A stretch of 64,000 nucleotides of DNA from the NCBI RefSeq assembly GCF_009812035.1, contig NZ_VZIZ01000007.1:1-64000 (forward strand), given 5' to 3'. Every line of letters starts with the position of its first letter. The first letter of the stretch is position 1. The stretch comes from Psychrobacter nivimaris. Its GTDB lineage: Bacteria; Pseudomonadota; Gammaproteobacteria; Pseudomonadales; Moraxellaceae. Under the pieces are notes generated by a model. The model had not been told where the DNA came from, searched no databases, and saw only the letters and a list, made by a program, of their open reading frames with translations. The translations under genes and the position numbers were made by a program. Below, one piece after another: positions 1 to 9,932 of the stretch.

Positions 1-176
1 AAAAACTTGGTAATCCGCCTCTTCAGTTTGATTTGCTTATTTCAAGTTGAGAGTGGGGTAGTATTTATTAGCGAGTATTGCTTATTAATGAATGCTGCTA
101 TCTTATGTCTTAGCATCCTTCTTTAAAACTTTATAAAATCGCTGACAGTCTTACGGTATAAATGTCTTTTAGGCAG

Positions 177-1436
177 TTAGCGGACACTTTGACTAGCTAG
201 TGCGTTATCACCCAACCAACCTTCTAAAGGATGCTCACCTTTTGGATAAGGATTGACAAAATGCTGATCGATATACGCTCGCCCTTCTACACTGAGACAG
301 TCTGCTAATGAACGCGACCATTTAGGATTTTTATCTTTATCAATCAATAATGCCCGCACGCCTTCTTTAAAATCAGGATTGGCTGCACAGTGCACTGCGA
401 CGTTGGTCTCTAAATACAGTACTTGTTCGATCGATAGGTCAGCGACTTTGTGATACAGCGCATAGGTCAATGCAGATGTTACTGGGCAGCCATGACGATA
501 AGTGGCGACTGCTCGCTGCGTCCAGCTGTCTTCTGCAAAGTCTTGGTTTAGCTGGGCGAGCGCAGTATCGCTTTGTAGCAACGCATCGATATCAGCCAGA
601 CCGCCACTATTCATCAGTTGCTGAATAGGCTGCCAGTATGTTGCAAGCTTACTATCAGGTAGTTCGGCTACTGGCAGCTCAGCAAGTGCCCCGCTGACAA
701 TACTATGTGCGCTATTGCTATGGCATTTATCTGCACCGCTCGTGTTATCGACTGCCTGCCAGTCGCTCTGTTTAAGACGCTGTATGACGGCATCATAGTC
801 ACGGCTAGCAACGGCATACTCTGCCAGATTGGCCAATAGCGCGTCACTGCCATTGCACATCGCGCCAGTTAGACCTAAAAACAAACCCGTCTTAGCAGGC
901 ATACGCTGCAAAAACCAACTACCAGATGCATCAGGGAACAGTCCAATTGTGACTTCAGGCATGGCAAAACGCGTACGCTCAGTGACTAGACGATGACTAC
1001 ATCCTGCCATCAGCCCCATACCGCCGCCCATGATGATACCGTCACCCCAAAGTATTAATGGTTTCGGATAAAAGTGCATTTGACGATAGAGACGGTACTC
1101 GTAACTAAAAAACTCAGTAGCATACGGGTTTGGTATTGGCGCATCAGTAGACATGCTGTCATAGAGCTTACGAATATCGCCGCCCGCACAGAACGCTTTA
1201 TCCCCTGCACCTTTTAATACAAGCGCAACCACTTGCTCGTCCGCTTGCCACTGCTCTAACTGCGCTGAGAGCAATTGACACATATCAACGCTGAGTGCAT
1301 TAAGCGATTTGGGTGTATTAAGTGTCATGATCCCAATCAAGTGCCCGCAATCTGTCAGCTCAGTATTGAACAATACAGAGGCCTCTTGCTCGGTATTGTT
1401 CGAAGAGTTTTGGGTATTGTCGGTAGCTGCTGTCAT
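177..1436 (-). CDS. 3-hydroxyisobutyryl-CoA hydrolase (HIBCH-type crotonase)
   Basis: This 419-aa protein should hydrolyse 3-hydroxyisobutyryl-CoA to 3-hydroxyisobutyrate and CoA in valine breakdown in the cytoplasm. Visible motifs are the N-A-L-S of the CoA pocket (residues 46-49), the oxyanion segment AFCAGGDI (81-88), a GGGMG loop (137-141), and PEVTIGLFPD, in which Glu161 and Asp169 have the 8-residue spacing of the catalytic pair in HIBCH. The length and the long C-terminal half separate it from ordinary enoyl-CoA hydratases. It is the last gene of a leftward run with the hydratase (60-bp gap), acyl-CoA dehydrogenase and mmsA, which fits isobutyryl-CoA oxidation. Some bacterial relatives are annotated only as enoyl-CoA hydratase; the neighbours favour the hydrolase. 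Confidence 0.85.
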   Translation of the reverse strand: MTAATDNTQNSSNNTEQEASVLFNTELTDCGHLIGIMTLNTPKSLNALSVDMCQLLSAQLEQWQADEQVVALVLKGAGDKAFCAGGDIRKLYDSMSTDAPIPNPYATEFFSYEYRLYRQMHFYPKPLILWGDGIIMGGGMGLMAGCSHRLVTERTRFAMPEVTIGLFPDASGSWFLQRMPAKTGLFLGLTGAMCNGSDALLANLAEYAVASRDYDAVIQRLKQSDWQAVDNTSGADKCHSNSAHSIVSGALAELPVAELPDSKLATYWQPIQQLMNSGGLADIDALLQSDTALAQLNQDFAEDSWTQRAVATYRHGCPVTSALTYALYHKVADLSIEQVLYLETNVAVHCAANPDFKEGVRALLIDKDKNPKWSRSLADCLSVEGRAYIDQHFVNPYPKGEHPLEGWLGDNALASQSVR

Positions 1437-1495
1437 AAAAGTGACCTACAAAGATTAAAGAATAAGTGTTATGGCTCAAGCGTTTTGACCGCTGT

Positions 1496-2278
1496 TTATT
1501 TGTTTTGCCAATTGGGTTTGCGTTTTTCTAAAAAGGCCTGTACCCCTTCGCGCTGATCGTTGGTATCAAACAACTTCACGAAAGCTTCACGCTCATGGAT
1601 GAGGTTCTGCGCAGGCGGGGTGTCTCTAGCCGCTTGAATAAGTTTCTTGGAATAACTGACGGCGACGGGTGATTGCTTAGCGACTTTTTTTGCCAAGGCC
1701 TGAGCGACTGGTAAACCTTCACCTTTTGCAGCGACCTCTTCAACCAGGCCGATATGCAATGCCGTATCTGCATCGACCCGCTCACCGCACAGTATCATGC
1801 GCTTAGCCCAACCTTCCCCTACTAACATAGGTAGATTTTGCGTGCCGCCAGCACATGGCAATAATCCCACGCCCGTCTCTGGCAGTGCCATCTGGGCGTG
1901 CACTTCTGCGATACGGATATCACATGCGAGCGCACACTCTAGCCCGCCGCCCATCGCATAGCCATTGATGACAGCGATACTGACGCCACGATAGGTAGAT
2001 AGCGCTTCAAATGCTTCACCAAATGCAATCGCCATACTTATTGCGCGGCCTTTATCGCCGTCTGAGAAGTTGTTTAAATCTGCACCAGCTGAGAAGAATT
2101 TTTCGCCATCTCCATGCACGATTAATGCGTAAACATCGTCGTTGGCATTGAGATCTGTGATGAGCTGCTTAAGTGCTTGCAGACTGTCCATCGTCCACGT
2201 ATGTGCCGGTGGGTTATTCAACGTCAACGTTGCGGTATGGCCATCAATTGATAGCTGTAGATTTGTATAATCTGTCAT
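1496..2278 (-). CDS. Enoyl-CoA hydratase, probably methacrylyl-CoA hydratase
   Basis: A 260-aa crotonase-fold protein of standard length. Oxyanion-hole elements are FSAGADL (residues 62-68) and YAMGGGLECAL. Glu114 and Glu134 (in LPETGVG) are 20 residues apart, as are the two catalytic glutamates of classical enoyl-CoA hydratases. It should add water to an enoyl-CoA. Between an acyl-CoA dehydrogenase and a 3-hydroxyisobutyryl-CoA hydrolase, methacrylyl-CoA is the likely substrate. It lies 32 bp downstream of the dehydrogenase on the same strand, so cotranscription is likely. A broader role in fatty acid oxidation cannot be excluded. Confidence 0.85.
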   Translation of the reverse strand: MTDYTNLQLSIDGHTATLTLNNPPAHTWTMDSLQALKQLITDLNANDDVYALIVHGDGEKFFSAGADLNNFSDGDKGRAISMAIAFGEAFEALSTYRGVSIAVINGYAMGGGLECALACDIRIAEVHAQMALPETGVGLLPCAGGTQNLPMLVGEGWAKRMILCGERVDADTALHIGLVEEVAAKGEGLPVAQALAKKVAKQSPVAVSYSKKLIQAARDTPPAQNLIHEREAFVKLFDTNDQREGVQAFLEKRKPNWQNK

Positions 2279-2310
2279 AAAACATCCTTGTTTCAGTAAA
2301 ACGAGATAAA

Positions 2311-3471
2311 TTAGCGTAGCTGGTTTAGTCCTTCATCTTGTAGAACTTGACGTGAAATAATCACACGCATGATCTCATTGGTACCTTCCAGAATTTGATG
2401 GACACGTAAGTCTCGTACATGGCGCTCAAGCGGATACTCATTTAGATAACCATAGCCGCCGTGCAACTGCAGGGCCTCATTAGCAACATCGAAACAAAGA
2501 TCTGTAGACAGACGTTTTGCCATTGCGCAGTAGGTAGACGCTTGTCCATCGTTATTGTCGACTTTGTCAGCTGCTAGATACAGCATTTGGCGTGCGGCGA
2601 TGGTCTGGGTCAACATATCAGCAAGTTTAAACTGTACCGATTGTAAGCTAGCAATCGGGCTACCAAACTGGCTGCGCTCTTGCACATAACTGGTTGCGGT
2701 CTCTAACGCCGCTTGTGCCGTACCTACCGCACAAATACCGATATTAATACGACCACCATCCAGTCCTTTCATCGCGATACGAAAGCCTTGGCCTTCCTCA
2801 CCTATCAGGTTTTCTACAGGGACTTTAACGTCTTTAAAACTAATCGTGCGTGTTGGCTGTGCTTTCCAGCCCATTTTATGCTCGTTTTTGCCATATTCGA
2901 TACCAGCACTATTGGCGTCTACGACGAATGCTGATACGCCTTTTGGCCCAGCGCTACCAGTACGTGCCATTACTACCAATACATCGGTTGAGCCTGCGCC
3001 AGAAATGAAGGTTTTTTCACCGTTTAGTACGTAATGCTCGCCTTGCTTCTCCGCTTTGGTACGTAAGGAGGCTGCATCAGACCCTGCATTTGGTTCTGTT
3101 AGGCAATAGCTGCCAAGCCACTCACCGCTGACCATATTGGGTAGATATTTTTTGCATAGCGTATCGCTACCATATTCACCAATCATCCATGCCGCCATAT
3201 TATGAATACTCATATACGCTGCTACAGCCGTGTCGCCCCATGCAAGCTCTTCGAATACCATCGCTGAGTCCAGTCTTGGTAGGCCCAAGCCATCATATTC
3301 TGGATTGGTGTACAGTCCCAAAAAGCCAAGCTCACCAGATTTTTTGATTATATCTATTGGGAAATGCGAGTTACGATCCCATTCAGCAGCATTTGGCTTT
3401 AGCTCTTTTTGCGCAAACTGACGAGCCGTCTGGCGAAAGGCGACTTGGTCATCGGTCAATGAAAAATCCAT
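2311..3471 (-). CDS. Acyl-CoA dehydrogenase, probably isobutyryl-CoA dehydrogenase
   Basis: FAD-dependent acyl-CoA dehydrogenase of 386 aa. I start it at the ATG at 3471, which has an AAGGA ribosome site about 7 bases upstream, rather than at an upstream in-frame start 9 codons earlier. The CLTEPNAGSDA segment (FAD/substrate binding), the LHGGYGYLNEYP motif and the C-terminal ILEGTNEIMR motif, which holds the likely catalytic glutamate, are all present. These are typical of short/branched-chain enzymes. It should oxidise isobutyryl-CoA to methacrylyl-CoA and pass electrons to electron-transfer flavoprotein. The chain specificity is inferred from the flanking valine-pathway genes. Confidence 0.85.
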   Translation of the reverse strand: MDFSLTDDQVAFRQTARQFAQKELKPNAAEWDRNSHFPIDIIKKSGELGFLGLYTNPEYDGLGLPRLDSAMVFEELAWGDTAVAAYMSIHNMAAWMIGEYGSDTLCKKYLPNMVSGEWLGSYCLTEPNAGSDAASLRTKAEKQGEHYVLNGEKTFISGAGSTDVLVVMARTGSAGPKGVSAFVVDANSAGIEYGKNEHKMGWKAQPTRTISFKDVKVPVENLIGEEGQGFRIAMKGLDGGRINIGICAVGTAQAALETATSYVQERSQFGSPIASLQSVQFKLADMLTQTIAARQMLYLAADKVDNNDGQASTYCAMAKRLSTDLCFDVANEALQLHGGYGYLNEYPLERHVRDLRVHQILEGTNEIMRVIISRQVLQDEGLNQLR

Positions 3472-3589
3472 AGGGTCATCCTTGTTCTTATAGATCAAAT
3501 AGAGGGCTTAAATCTCGGATAAACGTTGATAAAAGCGCTAATAAAAAGGTTGGTCAGAGATTTTATAAGACATTAGCGCGACATGATAG

Positions 3590-3649
3590 CGGTATAACGA
3601 TAATAAAATTGCGTTCAATATTACCGCAAGTCGCATTATCGTCATACCG
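3590..3649. repeat. Inverted repeat, 15-bp arms
   Basis: Arms at 3590-3604 and 3635-3649 are complementary at 14 of 15 positions, with a 30-bp spacer. It sits in the 219-bp gap between mmsA and the acyl-CoA dehydrogenase. No T-run follows either arm, so it is not a standard terminator. It could be an mRNA-processing or stabilising hairpin, or a remnant of a small palindromic element. Confidence 0.5.
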
Positions 3650-3690
3650 AAAACACAAAATGTCATACTGATAAAACAATGAGCTGACGA

Positions 3691-5175
3691 TTACATTGAA
3701 ATCGTTGTATTGACACCGCGGCTCGCTTCATCATCAAACCAACGTGCAGTCACTGTCTTTGTCTGAGTATAGAACTGTACGGCTTGCTTACCATAAGGAC
3801 CTAAGTCACCAAGCTTGCTGCCACGTGAACCTGAGAACGAGAACATAGGTAGTGGCACAGGGATTGGCAAGTTAATACCGATTTGACCAACTTGAATGTC
3901 TTGCTGGAATTTATGTGCAGCTGCCCCTGACTGAGTAAATATCGCCGTACCATTGCCATGTGGATTGGCATTGAGCATCTCAATCGCTTCATCAAGGTCG
4001 GCGGCACGCATGATACACAATACTGGCCCAAAGATTTCCTGCTGGTAAATCTGCATGTCGCTTGTGACGTTATCAAAGATAGTCGGGCCGACAAAATTAC
4101 CTTTCTCATACCCTTCAACAGTAATGCCGCGACCATCTAGAATCAAACTGGCGCCCTCTTCTACCCCAGTACCAATCAAGTGCTCGACACGGGCTTTTGC
4201 GGCAGGAGAGATGAGCGGGCCTAGATCTTTATCATGCTTACCTGCTGATACAACTAGTTTTTCTGCTTTGGCTTTAATGTCATCAATCCACTCACCTGCA
4301 GTACCGACCAATACCACCACTGACAGCGCCATACAACGCTGACCGGCAGCACCAAATGCTGCGCCTGCTAACTGATTGAGCGTTTGCTCTTTATTGGCAT
4401 CTGGCAGGATAACGCCATGGTTTTTGGCACCCATCATGCACTGGGCACGCTTACCTGATTGACTGGCACGCTCATAGACGTGTTTGCCTACATGAGTAGA
4501 GCCTACAAAAGAAACGGCTTTGATATCTGGATGGTCGCAGATAGCATCGACGGTTGCTTTGCCGCCATGTACTACGTTTAGCACGCCTTCTGGTACGCCC
4601 GCTTCAATCGCTAGCTCAACCAAACGCATAGTCACCATCGGATCTTGTTCAGACGGTTTTAGGATAAATGTATTACCCGTAGCAATCGCCATTGGGAACA
4701 TCCATAGTGGAATCATCGCTGGGAAGTTAAACGGTGTGATACCAGCGCAAACGCCGAGTGGCTGCCAAATACTATAAGTATCGACACCTGACGCCACGTT
4801 TTCTACGAAGTCGCCGATTTGCAGATTGGCAATACCAGCGGCATGCTCTACCACTTCTAGACCGCGGAACACATCACCGCGTGCATCTGCAATCGTTTTG
4901 CCTTGCTCTGCGGTCAAGATTTCTGCCAGCTCATCCATATGATCACGAATCAAAGATTGATACTTTAAAAAGATACGCGCACGCGTGGTGATTGGCGTTT
5001 TGCGCCAGGTTTCAAACGCTGTCTGTGCGGCGGCAACCGCTTGGTTAATCTCATCATTAGTAGTTTGTGGCACTTTGGCAATGACTTCTTGCGTCGCTGG
5101 ATCAGTGATATCAATCCATTCGTCGGTGTTTGATTGTACGAACTGACCATTGATAAGCTGTTGAACGTGGTGCAT
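3691..5175 (-). CDS. mmsA: Methylmalonate-semialdehyde dehydrogenase (CoA-acylating)
   Basis: A 494-aa aldehyde dehydrogenase of the MMSDH family, converting methylmalonate semialdehyde with CoA and NAD+ to propionyl-CoA in valine catabolism. The nucleophile is Cys281 in GQRCMALS, a family signature. The segment GAKNH near residue 250 replaces the general-base glutamate of ordinary aldehyde dehydrogenases, as expected for CoA-acylating members. [11 protein letters not shown] (146-156) is the NAD-binding loop. The start ATG at 5175 is preceded by AAGGATA. It heads the leftward valine cluster, and its product feeds the PrpE/propionyl-CoA branch. The usual partner, 3-hydroxyisobutyrate dehydrogenase (mmsB), is not in the window. 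Confidence 0.93.
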   Translation of the reverse strand: MHHVQQLINGQFVQSNTDEWIDITDPATQEVIAKVPQTTNDEINQAVAAAQTAFETWRKTPITTRARIFLKYQSLIRDHMDELAEILTAEQGKTIADARGDVFRGLEVVEHAAGIANLQIGDFVENVASGVDTYSIWQPLGVCAGITPFNFPAMIPLWMFPMAIATGNTFILKPSEQDPMVTMRLVELAIEAGVPEGVLNVVHGGKATVDAICDHPDIKAVSFVGSTHVGKHVYERASQSGKRAQCMMGAKNHGVILPDANKEQTLNQLAGAAFGAAGQRCMALSVVVLVGTAGEWIDDIKAKAEKLVVSAGKHDKDLGPLISPAAKARVEHLIGTGVEEGASLILDGRGITVEGYEKGNFVGPTIFDNVTSDMQIYQQEIFGPVLCIMRAADLDEAIEMLNANPHGNGTAIFTQSGAAAHKFQQDIQVGQIGINLPIPVPLPMFSFSGSRGSKLGDLGPYGKQAVQFYTQTKTVTARWFDDEASRGVNTTISM

Positions 5176-5292
5176 AAGATATCCTTATCTTTTTTGCGAG
5201 AGTACCGTGTGACGGCACCTATATATTTATTAGAAAAGTAAAAGCGATGAGGGTTTGTCTATAAAACATTCATAAAAAATTGAATTTTAAAA

Positions 5293-5342
5293 TGATTTAT
5301 TTTGTATCATTATTGACTATAACAATAAATCAATTTTACGGT
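5293..5342. promoter_or_regulatory. Inverted repeat upstream of mmsA, possible operator
   Basis: Perfect 9-bp arms TGATTTATT (5293-5301) and AATAAATCA (5334-5342) lie 118-167 bp upstream of the mmsA start in a very AT-rich stretch. The arms extend imperfectly outward and inward. The position suits a regulator site for the valine cluster, but no regulator gene is nearby and an AT-rich chance match is possible. Confidence 0.3.
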
Positions 5343-5421
5343 CAAGCGCTTTATCAAAATTTTATCTAAGTTTGTTTTGATGACACGTGTTTCTATAAAA
5401 ATTGTTTAAATAACGAAAACA

Positions 5422-5451
5422 AAAAAGCCCATGATGACTCATGAGCTTTTT
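5422..5451 (-). terminator. Rho-independent terminator after prpE
   Basis: The hairpin has arms GCxCATGA/TCATGxGC with one mismatch and a 4-base loop, flanked by A and T runs. Read on the minus strand, the hairpin ends in a T-run about 100 bp after the prpE stop. The rest of the 374-bp gap 5176-5549 holds the mmsA upstream region and nothing else recognisable. Confidence 0.75.
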
Positions 5452-5549
5452 GAGATTAAATTTATTTGTTATGTGAAATAAAGATCATTGCTGACTTATA
5501 GATGATTGGCTTATAGGTGGTTGGTTTATAGATCGATATATTGCACCGA

Positions 5550-7571
5550 TCAATAATCCTTCATCGCTTGCTTAATCGCATCAATAGCGGTTGGATTATC
5601 AAGCGTTGACATATCTCCTGTTGGCTGGTCTTCCGCTAAAGCACGAATTGAGCGACGTAATATTTTACCAGAGCGGGTCTTTGGCAGCGCCTGCGGGAAA
5701 TAAATCGCAGCGGGTCGGGCAATGCCACCCAAAGATTTGACGACTGCGCCTATCACTTGCTGCTCAATACGAAAACGGTTTTCGGTGGTTTCGACTTGCG
5801 ATTGATCTTTTAGGACGCAGAACGCAATTGGTAGCTCGCCTTTTAGCTCATCTTGGATGCCTACCACAGCGCATTCTGCCATCTCTGGATGGGTGCTGAT
5901 TGCTTCTTCTATCTCTTGTGTGCCTATGCGATGTCCTGCAACGTTAATCACATCATCGGTACGTCCTAAGATATAAAAATAACCCTCTTCATCTGTCACT
6001 GCATAGTCCGAGGTTGAGTACTGCTGACCATCAAACAGACCAAAGTAGCTGCTAATAAAGCGCTCGTCATTACGCCATACCGTGGTGAGACAGCCAGGCG
6101 GTAGTGGTGCTTTAATTGCAAGCAATCCTTTTTCGCCAGCCTGACAAGGATCGCCCGTTTCCTCGTTGATGACATGCGCTTCATAGCCATACATTGGGTA
6201 ACCAGGTGATCCCTGCTTGTGCGGCTTATGATTGAATTTTGGTGTATGGCTCAAGATTGGCCAACCAGACTCTGTTTGCCAATAGTGATCTAAAATTGGC
6301 ACGCCCAGATGCTGAGTCAACCAACTAGCCGTTGATTCATCAAGCGGCTCACCTGCCAAAAAGAACGACTTCACACTAGAGACATCGTAACGCGTCATCC
6401 AGCTTTCATCTTGTTTTTTGAGCATGCGCACACCTGTGGGTGCGGTGAATAGAATATTGACTTTATTTGCTTCAACGATACGCCACCAGATACCAGGGTT
6501 TGGCATATGCGGCAAGCCCTCATACATAATACTGGTCATACCCGCCAGTAACGGCGCATAGATCGTATAAGAATGCCCGACGGCCCAACCAATATCAGAT
6601 ATCGCCCAGAACGTCTCGCCAGCCTTGCCGTCATAGACATAATCTATCGACGTCGTCAGCGCGACTGCATGACCACCTGTATCGCGCTGCACCCCTTTCG
6701 GTGTGCCAGTAGTACCAGAAGTATAAAGCAAATAGGACGGGGTATTTGACTCGAGCCAAACTGGCTCTACGACTGCATTGGCCTCACAACTATGACGACG
6801 CTCAGTTGCATAATCAACATCGATCGCTTTGGTTTCGAATGGCAATATACCGCGATTGACCACCAGCACATGTTCTGGTTTGACAGTCGCTTGTTCGACG
6901 CCTTGATTGACGAGGTTTTTATAATTGACAACCTTACCGCCGCGTAGCCCTGCATCTACCGTAATGACCATTTTTGCCTCGGCATCATCCATACGGATAG
7001 CCAAGTTATGGGCGGCAAACCCACCAAATACGACTGAATGCACGGCACCAATACGAGCACACGCCAGCATGGCATAAGCCGCTTCTAATATCATTGGCAT
7101 ATAGATAATGACACGGTCACCTTTACCAATACCGTGACGCTGTAGCACATCGGCAAAATAATTAACTTCTTTATACAAGTCATTATAAGTCAGGCGGCGC
7201 TTGGTATAGTCTGTATAAAACTCGACGTTGTTACCTAAATCTTTAAACGAATCAACGACCGCTGGAAAGGTTTCTATCAATTCTTGATTAATCTCTGATG
7301 ACACCCACACAAAAGCGTCTTGCTCTGCCCGGTCTGCTAGATGGCGATCGACGCAGTTATAACAAAGATTTGTCTCACCGCCGACGAACCATTTGGCAAA
7401 AGGCAGATTACTGTCATCTAGAATTTGCTCAGGCTCTTTATGCCAATAGATACGCTTCGCCTGCTCAGCCCAAAACTGCTCTCGATCCGTAATAGACTCA
7501 TGATAAATATCAGCGAAGTTTGGCGTGTCTGTCGTTTGGGTGGAAACTGGGGATAGGGAATGGTCGCTCAT
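5550..7571 (-). CDS. prpE: Propionate--CoA ligase
   Basis: Adenylate-forming acyl-CoA synthetase of 673 aa that activates propionate with ATP and CoA. Start at the ATG at 7571 is chosen because AAGGACAG lies just upstream; a longer frame reaches 7607. An acetyl-CoA-synthetase-like N-terminal domain is followed by the P-loop YTSGTTGTPKGV, whose following residues QRDTGGHAVAL are typical of PrpE rather than Acs. Other motifs are WWRIVEANKVNILFTAPT in the core, YFYILGRTDDVINVAGHR at the hinge, and the C-terminal PKTRSGKILRR with the catalytic lysine that is acetylated in this family. It probably supplies propionyl-CoA alongside mmsA. Acetate could be a secondary substrate. Confidence 0.88.
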   Translation of the reverse strand: MSDHSLSPVSTQTTDTPNFADIYHESITDREQFWAEQAKRIYWHKEPEQILDDSNLPFAKWFVGGETNLCYNCVDRHLADRAEQDAFVWVSSEINQELIETFPAVVDSFKDLGNNVEFYTDYTKRRLTYNDLYKEVNYFADVLQRHGIGKGDRVIIYMPMILEAAYAMLACARIGAVHSVVFGGFAAHNLAIRMDDAEAKMVITVDAGLRGGKVVNYKNLVNQGVEQATVKPEHVLVVNRGILPFETKAIDVDYATERRHSCEANAVVEPVWLESNTPSYLLYTSGTTGTPKGVQRDTGGHAVALTTSIDYVYDGKAGETFWAISDIGWAVGHSYTIYAPLLAGMTSIMYEGLPHMPNPGIWWRIVEANKVNILFTAPTGVRMLKKQDESWMTRYDVSSVKSFFLAGEPLDESTASWLTQHLGVPILDHYWQTESGWPILSHTPKFNHKPHKQGSPGYPMYGYEAHVINEETGDPCQAGEKGLLAIKAPLPPGCLTTVWRNDERFISSYFGLFDGQQYSTSDYAVTDEEGYFYILGRTDDVINVAGHRIGTQEIEEAISTHPEMAECAVVGIQDELKGELPIAFCVLKDQSQVETTENRFRIEQQVIGAVVKSLGGIARPAAIYFPQALPKTRSGKILRRSIRALAEDQPTGDMSTLDNPTAIDAIKQAMKDY

Positions 7572-7761
7572 AGTAGCTGTCCTTAGCATAAACGAGAAAT
7601 GAGGCAATAGTATTTTATAGTTAAGGCACTCAATAAGTTGTCACGGTACTCACCTCGCACGGTGCACTGTCTGCGTGCAATTGGCTGTTACCAACTCTAA
7701 AATGCTTCAACTATAAAAAACCATGTCTTAGTAAATACTGGTCATCCTTGCCAGAATTAAA

Positions 7762-7786
7762 AAACCGATACGATATGTATCGGTTT
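7762..7786 (-). terminator. Terminator after the acyl-CoA ligase
   Basis: A perfect 10-bp stem AAACCGATAC/GTATCGGTTT with a 5-base loop. On the minus strand it is followed by a run of T. It lies about 100 bp past the stop of the ligase that ends at 7885 and separates it from prpE. Confidence 0.8.
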
Positions 7787-7884
7787 AAAATGTAGCAGAG
7801 CCTATCGGAAAGGTCAACTATTAAGCGTGTAATACGCACTACATTTTGACGAATACAAATATTTGAACATTTAATCAATACTAA

Positions 7885-9555
7885 TTATATCTCAGTTTGA
7901 TTGGCATACATCTCACGCATGACTTTTTTGTCGTGTTTGCCAACGGAAGTTTTTGGTAGCTCATCAACGAACTTAAACTGACTTGGCACGCCATATTTAG
8001 GAATGATACCGCGCTCTACCGCTTTTTCTGCAATCGCTTTAATATCATCAGCACTGGTATCCTTAGCATCAGGCTTTAATACCACCAAAGCCAATGGACG
8101 CTCACCCCATTGCTTATCACGCACCCCAATCACTGACACATCAGCCACTGACGGATGTAATGATAAAATGGTCTCAATCTCTAGTGATGAAATCCACTCA
8201 CCACCTGATTTGATCACGTCCTTTAAACGATCGGTAATTTTGATATAGCCATCAGGACGTATATAAGCGATATCTTGGGTATGCATATAGCCATTTTCCC
8301 ACAGCTCTTTGCCAGCATCGTCATTTTTAAGATAGCTTTGGGTCAACCAAGGCGCACGTAATACAAGCTCGCCTGTATTGTCTGGTCCAGTTCCCACTGA
8401 TTTGTTGCCTTCACCCCATACTTGAGCATCAACCATGAGCACTGGCTTACCTGTCATACAACGACGTTCAATATCCTCTTCTTCCGTCATTGCTGGCTCA
8501 TCTAAGCTAAAGTGGGTCAAACTAATGAGCGGTGCAGTCTCTGACATACCATAGCCTGTATAGACTTCGATACCTTGTGCCATTGCCGTCTTAGCTAGAC
8601 CTTCTGTCAATCGTGAGCCACCAATAATCATTTTTAGACCATTAAAGCTAGCGTCACGGTCTTGTGCTTCTTTGAGTACCATTTGCAAAATCGTTGGTAC
8701 ACAATGGGTGATACTGACCTTTTCATTGACAATTAAGTCCATCAACGTATCAGGCGCATAGCGACCTGGATAGACTTGCTTTAGACCTACCATCGTTGCT
8801 GTAAACGGAAAACCCCATGCATGTACATGGAACATTGGCGTCATAGGCATATAAACATCACCATAGCTCACGCCTTGCTTATCAGGCAGCATACCCAAAG
8901 TTGCCGCTTCTGCTAGTGTATGTAGGACTAGCTGACGATGACTAAAGAAGACCCCTTTTGGATCACCTGTCGTGCCTGAGGTATAAAAAGTCGTTGCGAT
9001 GGTGTTTTCATCAAAATCTGGGAAATCAAATTCGCTATTGGCAGCTTCTAATAGCGCTTCATACTCGCCTGTGACACGGCTTTGATTGCTACCAAAGATA
9101 CCTTCAGCAGTGACACCATTATCATCAAGCCAGATAATATGCTCGATACTTGAGTTCTCGAACTGATAGTCTTTAACCAATGGCGCAAACTCAGAATTGA
9201 GCATGAGTACTTTAGGCTTGGCATGGTTGATGGTATAAAGAATTTTCTCAGGCGATAGACGGATATTGACAGTCTGTAAAACGTACTCTGACATTGGCAC
9301 GGCAAAATAAGACTCAAGATAGCGATGACTGTCCCAATCCATCACGGCAACCACATCACCTGCATCGAGCTTTAGGTCTGCCAATACATTGGCCAAGCGA
9401 TTGATACGTTCAAATAGCTCTTTGTAAGTCAGGCGCTTTTTGTCCGCATACACAATCTCTTGATCTTGCGATACCGTTTTTGCACGGCTTAATAATTGCT
9501 TGACCAGTAGTGGATAATCGTAGGCAGATGGTGCACTGTGGTAAATGTTTGACAT
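7885..9555 (-). CDS. Fatty acyl-CoA ligase (AMP-forming)
   Basis: A 556-aa adenylate-forming ligase. The ATP motif is TFYTSGTTGDPKGVFFSH; the second core motif is EVYTGYGMSETAP; the hinge is PDGYIKITDRLKDVIKSGGEWIS; and the C-terminal KTSVGKHDKK carries the catalytic lysine. The spacing and the GGEWIS motif resemble AlkK-type medium/long-chain fatty acid:CoA ligases. It should activate a free fatty acid at the cytoplasmic face for beta-oxidation; chain length is not readable from sequence. It is followed by its own terminator, so it is a separate unit from prpE. Confidence 0.8.
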   Translation of the reverse strand: MSNIYHSAPSAYDYPLLVKQLLSRAKTVSQDQEIVYADKKRLTYKELFERINRLANVLADLKLDAGDVVAVMDWDSHRYLESYFAVPMSEYVLQTVNIRLSPEKILYTINHAKPKVLMLNSEFAPLVKDYQFENSSIEHIIWLDDNGVTAEGIFGSNQSRVTGEYEALLEAANSEFDFPDFDENTIATTFYTSGTTGDPKGVFFSHRQLVLHTLAEAATLGMLPDKQGVSYGDVYMPMTPMFHVHAWGFPFTATMVGLKQVYPGRYAPDTLMDLIVNEKVSITHCVPTILQMVLKEAQDRDASFNGLKMIIGGSRLTEGLAKTAMAQGIEVYTGYGMSETAPLISLTHFSLDEPAMTEEEDIERRCMTGKPVLMVDAQVWGEGNKSVGTGPDNTGELVLRAPWLTQSYLKNDDAGKELWENGYMHTQDIAYIRPDGYIKITDRLKDVIKSGGEWISSLEIETILSLHPSVADVSVIGVRDKQWGERPLALVVLKPDAKDTSADDIKAIAEKAVERGIIPKYGVPSQFKFVDELPKTSVGKHDKKVMREMYANQTEI

Positions 9556-9663
9556 AGATTTGACTTCCTTGTTTGTCGTACTTATAAGGGATAAATAACA
9601 ATAATAATCAAGTTAATAGCAGCATAAAATCTACTGCGCTAACCATTTTAATTTTTATAATGA

Positions 9664-9932
9664 TAGGGTCTGTTGAACATTCAAATGTGGTGCTGGCAGT
9701 CACTATTTTTTAGACAATATGCAGTGCAATTTTTGACGCCTAGTCATTCTAGGTTAGACAATTTCGCCATATACTGGCAAAAAATAGTACTGCCCTGAAA
9801 GGCTGATGCTAAAATCACCCCAAACGTTGTTGCAAGCCTAGCTAAGGTCTCGACATTATCGTCGGCTTGCGCCTCGTTTGGTGCACCTTTAGCAATCAGC
9901 AGCCCTAATATTTTAATGTTCAACAGACCCTA
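9664..9932. mobile_element. MITE 1, non-autonomous element with 18-bp perfect terminal inverted repeats
   Basis: TAGGGTCTGTTGAACATT at 9664-9681 is exactly the reverse complement of 9915-9932. With the terminal TA read as target duplication, the element is 9666-9930 (265 bp). It has no coding sequence. Inside, a second imperfect inverted repeat pairs a segment near 9800-9835 (GCTGATGCTAAAATC) with one near 9870-9905 (complement of TTTAGCAATCAGC). Known families: TA duplications occur in IS630/Tc1 and parts of IS5. This is a typical MITE, presumably moved by a transposase elsewhere. It fills most of the 479-bp gap 9556-10034, which otherwise has no gene. Confidence 0.85.
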
